DNA of 64,000 nucleotides. Source: Myxococcales bacterium. Lineage in GTDB: Bacteria > Myxococcota_A > Bradymonadia > UBA7976 > UBA1532. Position 1 is the stretch's first letter. Each line of letters opens with the position of its first letter. The stretch spans positions 496,001 to 560,000 of the forward strand of contig JACKDP010000001.1 of assembly GCA_020633435.1 (NCBI GenBank). Direction: 5' to 3'. Below, one piece after another: positions 1 through 8,200 of the stretch. A model generated the notes under the pieces. It was not told where the DNA came from. It did no database searches and saw nothing but the letters and a program-made list of their open reading frames with translations. The translations under genes and the position numbers were made by a program.

Positions 1-927
1 GACCTCCATGGCGCCCTCGCCGAGCTGGGCGTCCACCTGGCCGAGCACGTCGATGACCTGGGGCAGGAACTGGCGGCAGGCGGGGCACCAGCCCGCCGAG
101 CCCACGATCCACAGGGCCCGGGCCTCGGCGGCGAGGGTGTGGACGTTGACGAACTCCTCGGTCTCGCAGTTCTGCAGGGCGAAGTCCTGCACGACCTCGC
201 CGATGCGGGCCGGCTTCGGGGACACGACCACGTCGATGTCCTGCTCGGCGTTGCACCAGGTCTGGCCGCCGGCGACGGGGGTCGAGCGCGCGGTGGCGCG
301 GTCGACGGTGACCTCCTCGAAGTCGATGCCGCGCAGGCGCGCCGTGAAGTGCTCGCCCACGGCGCCGATGGCGTCGATCTCGACCGTCCCGGCGCGGGGG
401 TAGAAGACCTTGCTGCACTGGCCGGTGGCGGGGTTGCAGCCGGTCAGGCCCGCGACGCAGACCTCGCAGTCGGCGAGGTTGGTGCCGGCGAGGTCGTACG
501 AGCCGGGGCCGATGCGGCCGTCGGGATCGCGGATGTCGACGAGGAGGGCGCGCATCGGGTTCTGCTCGCCGTCGATGCCCTGGTAGTGCAGGCCCGCCGC
601 CTCGTAGGTGACGCGCTCCTGCACGCTGACGAAGCCCTCGCCGGTGCAGGCGGGCTCGGGCTCGGGCTCCGGCTCGGGCTCCGGCTCGACGTCGGGCTCC
701 GGCTCCGGCTCGGGCTCCGGCTCGGGCTCTGGGGCCGGCTCCTCGCCGCCGCCCGCCCCGCCCGCGCCGCCGCCCGCGCCACCGGCGCCCGGCTCGGCCG
801 GCGCGTCCGTCGCCGGCGACACGATGACGGGCTCACCGCCACCACCGCCGCCGCCGTCACACGCCACGAGCGCCAGCGCTGCTACCAGCGCCACCAGCAG
901 GCCTCGAACTCCCGGGGTACGTCGCAT
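1..927 (-). CDS. Lipoprotein with C-terminal redoxin/thioredoxin-like domain (3' end outside window)
   Basis: The gene starts at an ATG (925-927) behind a good AGGAGGAAG ribosome site and runs left off the window, so only 309 residues are visible. Residues 1-24 form a lipoprotein signal peptide ending in a lipobox (LALVAC). A Gly-rich stretch and about 15 Pro-Glu dipeptides follow as a linker. After a Cys-containing middle domain, a redoxin-like fold begins near residue 245 and carries WCPAC at residues 280-284, the CxxC of thioredoxin-type oxidoreductases. It probably works outside the cytoplasm as an anchored thiol-disulfide or TlpA-like protein. The substrate is unknown and the end of the redoxin domain is not visible. 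It is divergent from the aminotransferase gene at 1049. Confidence 0.8.
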   Translation of the reverse strand, partial: MRRTPGVRGLLVALVAALALVACDGGGGGGGEPVIVSPATDAPAEPGAGGAGGGAGGAGGGEEPAPEPEPEPEPEPEPDVEPEPEPEPEPEPACTGEGFVSVQERVTYEAAGLHYQGIDGEQNPMRALLVDIRDPDGRIGPGSYDLAGTNLADCEVCVAGLTGCNPATGQCSKVFYPRAGTVEIDAIGAVGEHFTARLRGIDFEEVTVDRATARSTPVAGGQTWCNAEQDIDVVVSPKPARIGEVVQDFALQNCETEEFVNVHTLAAEARALWIVGSAGWCPACRQFLPQVIDVLGQVDAQLGEGAMEV

Positions 928-1048
928 CCGCTCTTCCTCCTCAAGCCCCGGTCATGAAACACGAAAGGCCGGTTCGAGGCGAGGGCAATCGACGGGGAGC
1001 CGAGGGCCCCGGGGGTGGTATGCTGGCGCGTCACGCCGCCGAGGAGCC

Positions 1049-2347
1049 ATGTCCAGCGCCGCCCCCCCGCTGCCCGAGTTCGCCGCCCGGCTGGGCGATC
1101 GCCGCCTGTTCCCGGACCTGGCGGCGTGGGCCTACCTGAACCACGCCGCCATCTCGCCCCTGTCGCGGCTGGCGCGGGCGGCCATGGGCCGGGCCATCGG
1201 CGACGTCTCGCGGGAGGGCGTCGGCGCCGTGGGCCCCTGGATGGCCCAGCGCGCGCGGCTCCGGGCGGCGCTGGCGGGCTTCCTGGACTGCGAGCCCGAG
1301 GCCCTTGCGCTGACGACGAACACCGGGGCGGGCATCCGCGCCGTGGCCCTGGGCTTCCCGTGGGCGGCGGGCGACCGGGTGCTGCTCTTCGAGGGGGAGT
1401 TCCCGGCGAACATCACCCCCTGGCAGCAGGCGGCGGCCCTCTTTGAGCTGGAGCTGCGCTTCGCCTCCCTGGCCCCGTTCGCCGCGCCCGGGGGGGCCGA
1501 TCTCGGTGAGGTGGAGGCCGCGCTGCAGGCCGGCGTGCGCCTCGTCGCCGTCTCGGCGGTGCAGTTTCGCTCGGGGCTGCGCATGCCCATCGAGGCCCTG
1601 GGCGAGCTCTGCCGCCGCTACGGCGCCGCCCTCTGCGTCGACGCCGCCCAGGGCGTCGGCCTCACCCCGCTGCTGGCCGGCTCGGCCGACTTCATCGCGG
1701 CGCCGGGGCATAAGTGGCTGATGGGCCCCGAGGGCACCGGCTTCCTGGTCATCCACCGCGACCAGCGCCTGCGCCCGCTGCTCGCCGGCTGGCTCAGCCA
1801 CGAGGATCCCGCCGACTTCCTCGTCCGCGGGCCAGGCCTCATGCGCTACGACAAGCCCATCCGCGGCTCGGCCGACTACCTCGAGGGCGGCGCCCCGAAC
1901 CTGGTGGGCTTCGCGGGCCTGGAGGCCGGCCTCGCGGCCATCCAGCAGATCGGCCGCGTCCGCATCTTCTCCCATGTGCAGATCTACCTGGACGCCCTGG
2001 AGGCGGGCCTGCGCGATCGGGGCTTCACCAGCCTGCGGGCGCCGGACATCGCCCGCCGCAGCGGCATCCTGTCGGTGGAGTGCCCCGCCGGCGTCACCGC
2101 CGCCGACACCGCCGCGGCCCTGCGCAAGCGGGGCGTCTCCGTGACGACCCCGGACGGCGCGCTGCGCTTCTCGCCCCACTGGCCCAACGCCCACCGCGAG
2201 GTGCCGCGGGTCCTCGACACGCTGGACGAGGCCCTGCGCGAGGTGCGCGGCGAGCGCGCCCCGACCCTCGTCGACATCGCGCGGGCCCGGGGGCTGCTCC
2301 CGGACGCGGTCAACGACGTCGAAGAAACCTCGAACGATTCCGAATAG
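1049..2347 (+). CDS. Class V aminotransferase (cysteine desulfurase/isopenicillin-epimerase-like PLP enzyme)
   Basis: A 432-residue fold-type I PLP enzyme. The start is the ATG following GAGGAG; the frame is open much further upstream but codes for nothing sensible there. Landmarks are the N-terminal YLNHAAISPLS segment, a DAAQGVG motif holding the cofactor Asp, and APGHKWLMGPEGTGF holding the Schiff-base Lys. This arrangement fits class V enzymes related to selenocysteine lyases and isopenicillin N epimerases. There is no obvious Cys loop of the IscS or SufS kind, so sulfur transfer is not supported. The C-terminal 25 residues are an extra acidic tail. It converges on the TPR gene, with only 7 bases between the stop codons. 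The substrate is unknown. Confidence 0.82.
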   Translation: MSSAAPPLPEFAARLGDRRLFPDLAAWAYLNHAAISPLSRLARAAMGRAIGDVSREGVGAVGPWMAQRARLRAALAGFLDCEPEALALTTNTGAGIRAVALGFPWAAGDRVLLFEGEFPANITPWQQAAALFELELRFASLAPFAAPGGADLGEVEAALQAGVRLVAVSAVQFRSGLRMPIEALGELCRRYGAALCVDAAQGVGLTPLLAGSADFIAAPGHKWLMGPEGTGFLVIHRDQRLRPLLAGWLSHEDPADFLVRGPGLMRYDKPIRGSADYLEGGAPNLVGFAGLEAGLAAIQQIGRVRIFSHVQIYLDALEAGLRDRGFTSLRAPDIARRSGILSVECPAGVTAADTAAALRKRGVSVTTPDGALRFSPHWPNAHREVPRVLDTLDEALREVRGERAPTLVDIARARGLLPDAVNDVEETSNDSE

Positions 2348-2354
2348 TTGAGCG

Positions 2355-5246
2355 CTAGTCCTCAGCGGACTCGTGCAGGAGCCAGCGGCGCACCGCGAGG
2401 CAGGCGTCGTCCCCCGCGAACACCACGAGATCGGCCGCCACGACGTTGTCGCGCAGGAAGCGGATGAGGTCGTCGGCGTCCAGCTCGCCGCGCGCGCGGT
2501 CGTCGAAGCCGAGCTTGCGGAGCATCTCCATCGCGCCGCCGTAGCCATCGGAGAGGGCGAGCGCCAGGCGGTCGGCGTAGACCTCCAGGCCCCGGCGGAC
2601 CCGCCGCAGATCGGCGCCGCGCAGATCGGCCACGCAGTCCCCCGCCAGGACGCGCAGGAGGCCGTCGGCCCCCTCGAGCACCGGCGCCAGGACAGCCCGG
2701 GCCCGCTCGACGAGGGCCGGCGCCGCCGGGCTCTCGAGCTCGGCGCCGAGGACGGCCAGCAGCGCGATGAGGAAGGCGGCGAACTCGCGCTCGGGCAGCA
2801 GGCGCGCGGGCAGCGTCCCCTCGACCACGGGCACCAGCGTGCGGCCGAGCAGGAAGCTGAGGCCGGCGGAGGTGGGGTCCTCCAAGAGCGCGCGGCCGAA
2901 CACCAGCGTCGGGGTGGCGGCGGGCTCGATGGTGACCTGGTACGGGCGGGCCTCGTCGAGGGCCATGCGGAACGACGCGGCCCCGAGCAGCGTCGCGACG
3001 CGCTCGGCCACCTCATGGACCAGGTTGCCCGTCTCCACGGGCTCCGCCGGCGGACCCGACCCCCGCCGCCACTCCGCGAGGGCGAGGCGCACCGGGAGGG
3101 CGACGCGGCGCAGCAGCACGATGAGCGAGGCCGGCACCTCGGCCGGGATGAGGGCGTCGAGCAGCTCGTCGGGGACGGTGAGCGTCGGGCGGACCACCGG
3201 CCCCCCCAGGATGCGGCCATCCAGCCAGGCGAAGACGTCGGCCAGCCAGCGCGACCAGGCCGGCGTGTCGGCCATCCGCTCGCGCAGGGAGCGCCACGCC
3301 TCCAGATCCACGGGGGACGAGGCGATGCGCGCCCGCGCCTCGGCGGGGGTCAGCGGCTCCCCGGCGGCCGTGCGCGAGCGCAGGAGCGCCAGCGCGGCCA
3401 GCGGGCGGGACGGGCGGTCCGGCGTGTCCTCGCCCGAGAGGGACCGGATGATCGGCGGCCGGGTGCTGAAGGGCTCCTCCCGCATGCGGGGCGGCGCCGT
3501 CGTGGGCACGTCCGTGGGATCCTCGGGCTCGAAAGACGTCGCCTCGAGACCGTCGTCATAGAGATCGTCGAAGCCCGGGAGGGCGTCGAGATCCAGGCTG
3601 TCGTCGGGATCGTCGGCGGCCGGCCCGGGCGCGTCCGTCGCGGGCGCCTCGGCGGCCGGCGCCTCCGAAGGGGCGACCTCGACGACGGAGGCATCCAGGG
3701 AGTCCGGCGCGGCCTCGGCCGGCACCGCGCTGATGGAGTCCAGCGCGTCCCAGCGGGAGAACGGATCCTCGATCGGCGCGCCCGTGGGGGGCGCCAGCGG
3801 CACCGCCGCCTCGGGCGCAGGCGTCAGCTCCACGCTGCCGAAGAGGTCGGCCCCGAAGGCGGGCCGCGGCTCCGTGGTGGGCAGCCGCGCGGCGGCGGGC
3901 CCCGGCGAGAACGGATCGCGGCCGCGGACGGGATCGCCGACCAGCAGCGGGGCCTCCGCGACCGCGGGCGGCTCGCTGAACAGGATGGGCTCCTCGTCGA
4001 GCGCCGAGGGCGCGTCCGAGTCGAGGCCCATGCCGGGGGGCGGCTCGCTGAAGAGGACGGACGTCGCGGGCGGGGGCCCCGACAGGGAGGCCGCGTCCAC
4101 GTCCGGCCGCTCCATGGCCAGCGGCGCGGCGGACGGGGCGTCCGACCACGCCGTGAGCGGCGCGGCGCCAGGGGCCTGGCTCCCTGCCACCGCGGGCGGC
4201 GGCTCGGAGAAGAGGTCGTCGAGGAGGCCCGCGGCCGGCGCGGCCGCCGGCGGGGGCTCCGAGAAGAGGTCATCCAGGACGCCGTCCGGGGGCGCCATGG
4301 CGGCGGGGGCGTCGGAGAAGAGATCGTCGAGCAGGCTGGCGGCCACCGCGGGCGGCTCCGAGGGCAGCGGCGCGGCGGGGGGCGGCGACGAGGGCCGACC
4401 CGCGGGGGGCGGATCGGACGGCGCGGCCGCAGCCAGCGGAGGCTCGGAGCCGCCAGACGGCGCCGGCGGCTCGGAGCGTGGGGGCGCGGCGGCCACGGGC
4501 GGCGCGGAGAACAGGCCGTCCAGCTCGACGCCGGAGGGCGGATCCGACGGCGCCGGCGCGGCGCCGGGCGCGTCGGAGAACAGGCCGTCCAGCTCGACGC
4601 CGGAGGGCGGATCCGATGGCGCCGGCGCGGCGGCGGGCGCGTCGGAGAACAGCCCATCCAGCAGATCCACCGCGGCGGGCGGCGTCGACGGCGCCTCGGC
4701 GGGCGCGGCGATGGGCGCGTCCGAGAACAGCCCGTCGAGCAGGTCGGCGGCGGAGGGCGGCGCGGAGGGCGCCTCCGACGCGTCGTCATCCGGCGGCGCG
4801 GCCGCCGCGGGGGGCTCGGAGAACAGCCCCTGGAGCAGGTCGCCCGGGGCCTCGTCGTCGGGCTCGTCGAGGAGCTGATCGATCAGCCCCGGGTGGGGGC
4901 CCATCAGCGCGCCGAGGGCCGAGGCGGGCGGTACCGGGTCGGGCTCGTCGCTCGCCGCCTCGACGGCCATCCGCATGGCCTCCAGGAGCCCGGCGGTGGG
5001 CCGGGCGGGCGGCTCGAAGGGCAGCTCGGGCGTGGGCGGGGCCTCCCGGGCGGCGACGGGGAGCGGCGGCGGCAGGGGCGGCGGGGCCGACGGTCCGCCC
5101 GCGTCGGGGGCCTCGTCCATGGACTCGTCGAAGATGAGGTCGCTCTCCGAGTCGAGCTCCAGGATGGAGCCTTCGAGGGAGAGAGCATCGAACTCGCTGG
5201 CCAGGGCGTCGGCGTCGGGCTCGGCGGCCGGGGGCTCGTCGGCCAT
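2355..5246 (-). CDS. 3' part of a frameshifted giant TPR protein: LLDGLFS motif array plus C-terminal domain
   Basis: This piece can be read alone from an internal ATG as 963 residues, but it is probably the continuation of the gene starting at 10345. The same frame stays open upstream through the Glu-Ala repeat to about 5543 and gives sensible acidic protein (…EEDDWLDMADEPP). It contains a long disordered Ala/Pro/Asp-rich region with about ten copies of a hydrophobic motif like LLDGLFSDAP, spaced roughly 20-45 residues. A folded C-terminal region of about 300 residues follows (from near residue 640) and resembles the C-terminus of the neighbouring TPR gene at 10391. No catalytic motif was recognised. 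A scaffold or interaction role is an inference. Confidence 0.7.
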   Translation of the reverse strand: MADEPPAAEPDADALASEFDALSLEGSILELDSESDLIFDESMDEAPDAGGPSAPPPLPPPLPVAAREAPPTPELPFEPPARPTAGLLEAMRMAVEAASDEPDPVPPASALGALMGPHPGLIDQLLDEPDDEAPGDLLQGLFSEPPAAAAPPDDDASEAPSAPPSAADLLDGLFSDAPIAAPAEAPSTPPAAVDLLDGLFSDAPAAAPAPSDPPSGVELDGLFSDAPGAAPAPSDPPSGVELDGLFSAPPVAAAPPRSEPPAPSGGSEPPLAAAAPSDPPPAGRPSSPPPAAPLPSEPPAVAASLLDDLFSDAPAAMAPPDGVLDDLFSEPPPAAAPAAGLLDDLFSEPPPAVAGSQAPGAAPLTAWSDAPSAAPLAMERPDVDAASLSGPPPATSVLFSEPPPGMGLDSDAPSALDEEPILFSEPPAVAEAPLLVGDPVRGRDPFSPGPAAARLPTTEPRPAFGADLFGSVELTPAPEAAVPLAPPTGAPIEDPFSRWDALDSISAVPAEAAPDSLDASVVEVAPSEAPAAEAPATDAPGPAADDPDDSLDLDALPGFDDLYDDGLEATSFEPEDPTDVPTTAPPRMREEPFSTRPPIIRSLSGEDTPDRPSRPLAALALLRSRTAAGEPLTPAEARARIASSPVDLEAWRSLRERMADTPAWSRWLADVFAWLDGRILGGPVVRPTLTVPDELLDALIPAEVPASLIVLLRRVALPVRLALAEWRRGSGPPAEPVETGNLVHEVAERVATLLGAASFRMALDEARPYQVTIEPAATPTLVFGRALLEDPTSAGLSFLLGRTLVPVVEGTLPARLLPEREFAAFLIALLAVLGAELESPAAPALVERARAVLAPVLEGADGLLRVLAGDCVADLRGADLRRVRRGLEVYADRLALALSDGYGGAMEMLRKLGFDDRARGELDADDLIRFLRDNVVAADLVVFAGDDACLAVRRWLLHESAED

Positions 5247-8200
5247 GTCCAGCCAGTCGTCCTCCTCGGCCTCGGGGGGCGCCAGGAGCGCGCCGGGGGC
5301 CGCGGCGGCGGGGGCCTCGGTGGACAGGGGCTCGAGGGCGCCCAGCAGCTCGGAGATCTCGGCGTCGACGGACTGGCTGACCGGGTCGTCGGCCTCGTCG
5401 GCGGCTTCGGCAGCGACGTCTGCGGCGGCGGCTTCGGCGGCGGCGGCTTCCGCGGCGGCGGCATCTGCGGCGGCGGCTTCGGCGGCTTCGGCGGCGGCGG
5501 CTTCGGCGGCGGCGGCATCTGCGGCGGCGGCTTCGGCGGCTTCGCGGCGGCGGCGGCTTCGGTGGCGGCGGCTTCCGCGGCGGCGGCTTCCGCGGCGGCG
5601 GCTTCTGCGGCGGCGGCTTCGGCAGCTTCGGCGGCTGCGGCTTCAGCAGCGGCGGCTTCCGCGGCAGCGGCAGCTTCGGCAGCGGCAGCTTCGGCAGCGG
5701 CGGCTTCGGCAGCGGCGGCCTCAGCAGCGGCAGCCTCGGCAGCAGCGGCCTCAGCAGCAGCGGCCTCAGCAGCGGCGGCCTCGGCAGCGGCGGCTTCGGC
5801 AGCGGCGGCCTCAGCAGCGGCAGCCTCGGCAGCAGCGGCCTCGGCAGCAGCGGCCTCGGCAGCGGCGGCTTCGGCAGCGGCGGCTTCGGCAGCGGCCGCA
5901 GCGTCCGCCTCGTCGTCGCCCGCGAGCGCGTCGATCTCCAGGTCGTCTCCGAAGTCGAACACCGGGTCGTCCGGCGCCTCCGCGGCGGCCTCTACGCCGA
6001 TTTCTTCTTGGAAATCAGCAGCTTCCACCTCAGGCGTCGCCACCTCCGCCGGCGGCGGCTCGACCTCTTCGGGCGCCAGCGCGGCGGGCGCCGCCGAGAC
6101 GCCGACCTCCGCAGCGAGGGCCGCTTCGTCCCCGGCGTCGTCCTCCACCAGGCCGACGGGCGCGCCTTCGGACCACGACGGGTGCTCGTCGAAGTCGAGC
6201 CAGTCGTCACCCCGATCCGCGGCCGACGGCGCCGGCGCCGCGACGGGCGGGGCGCCCAGCCAGTCGTCGTCGGCCACCGCGTCGTCGTCCGCCACGGGGG
6301 CGTCCGGCAGCTCCAGCCAGGCGTCGTCGGCGGCGGCGTCCTCGGCGTCCTCGCCGGCCGCCTCGGCCTCGCCGCCATCCCCCGCAGTCGCCTGCTCGGG
6401 CGCCGCGAAGGCGTCCACCGGGGCCTTGCGGGCCTCGGCGTCGAGGAGGGCGTCCATCGCGGCCAGCAGGTCCCCCTCCAGCGCGCCCACCAGATCGGCC
6501 TCGTCGACGGCGGCTTCGGAGGCCGCCGGCGCCTGGATGCCCGCGAGGGCCTGCTCGAGGGCGGCGAAGGCGTCGGCGTCCAGCGCCCGCTGGTCGTCCA
6601 GCGCGGCCTGATCCTCGGCCGTCCGCGTGGGCGGCGCCTCGGGGGGCACGCTCAGCGGCTCGGGCTCCGGCACCTCGACGCCGGCGGGCGGCGGCGGGAT
6701 GGAGACGCCGAGCTGGGCGGCCAGCGACGCGGCCAGCGGATCCACGGCGTCGAGGGCCAGGAACCGGCGCAGGCGATCCCGCGCCTCCTCCTCCCGGCCC
6801 GCCGCCGCGAGGGCGCGCACCTGGCCCGCCCGCGCCAGCGACCGCCGGCTGCCCTCCACCGTCCGCTCCAGGCGCTGGTAGGCCAGCAGGGCCTGCTCGT
6901 GCTCCCCGCCCAGCAGGTACACCTCGGCCAGCACCTCGAGGGCCCGGCCCGAGGGATCGAAGAGGCCGACGGCCTTGCGCAGCTCCTCGATGGCCTCGCC
7001 CGGCTGCTGGAGGTGCCGCGCCAGCAGCTCCCCCGCCCGGGTGTGGTACTGGATGCGCTCGCCGCGATCCTCGGCCAGCACGGCGGCCCGCCGGTAGTGC
7101 TCCACGGCCTCGGCGTAGCGGCCCAGGCCCACGAGCAGGTCGGCCAGGCTCACCCGCGCGGCGAAGTCGTGGGGCTCGGCCGCGACGATGGTCTCCCACG
7201 TCCGCACGGCCGCCGGGCGATCGCCCGCCATGTCGATGTGGACCTGGGCCAGCCGCCGCTGCGTCGCCAGCCGCGCGGCCGGATCGGCGAGGCGCTGGAC
7301 GCGGCGCTCCAGCAGCAGCAACAGCGCCGCCGTCTCGCCCGCGTCCGCCAGCAGCGCCTCGGCCTTGCGGGCGAGCTGCTCGCGCTCGGGGAAGCGAAAG
7401 GCGGCCTGCAGCCAGTCATGGGCCGCCAGCTCCTCGTCGTCGTCCACCTCGCGCAGCCGCGCCGCCGTGGCCAGGAGCTGGGCCGCCCGGCCATCGTGCA
7501 CGAGCCGCGCGGCGATGGCCTCCAGGCGCGCCGCCCGCTCCGAGCCCGTCAGCGGAGCCCCGTCGGGCCCGAGCCGCAGCCCCAGGAGGAGCGGCACCGG
7601 ATCGGCCGGATCCGTCTCGGCCGCCTGCAGGTAGATGGCCCCGGCCTCGGCCGGCTCCGTCCGCTCCAGGGCCAGCCCCGCCATCCACGTCGGGGTGGCC
7701 TGCCGGGCCGGATCGTCGCTGAGGCGCGCCAGCTCGGCCAGCAGCGTGGCCTGGGCGTCGGCGTCGCCGCGGCGGCGGGACAGGTCGAGCTGCGCGGCGT
7801 GGACGCGCTCGGGGGCCGTCGCGAGCCGGCGCAGGCGCTCCCAGATGGCGGCCTGATCGTCATCGGACAGGCCCGCCGCCTCGGCGCGCTCGGCGGCCTC
7901 CCGCAGCAGCGCCCGGGCCGCGGGCGTCTCGCCCATCAGGTGCGCGAGCTGGACGAGGCGCGCGACCATGGCCGCCACGTCGCCGCGGCGGGCGGCGTCG
8001 GCGATCATGTACCAGGCGGCGTCGGCGTCGGCCCCCACGAGCTGCACCAGGAGCGCCTGCACCTCGTCCGCCGGCGCGATGGCCGCCAGCTTCAGCGCCG
8101 CCGTCCGGCCGCGGCCACCGCCGACGCCGTTGCCGACGAGGCCGCGGTAGAGCGAGATCGCCCGCTCCATGTCCCCGGCCGCCACCGCCGCCTGCTCGGC

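Noticed and set aside
5401..5905. Possible CRISPR-like array from regular repeats
   Set aside because: Repeats are contiguous 15-base coding units without spacers; no CRISPR array or cas gene was seen anywhere in the window.
2373..6611. A 1,412-codon open frame on the plus strand opposite the giant TPR gene
   Set aside because: Composition is Arg/Gly/Gln-rich with no domain. Such frames arise opposite genes with strong GC third-position bias, and the minus-strand reading gives proper TPR helices.
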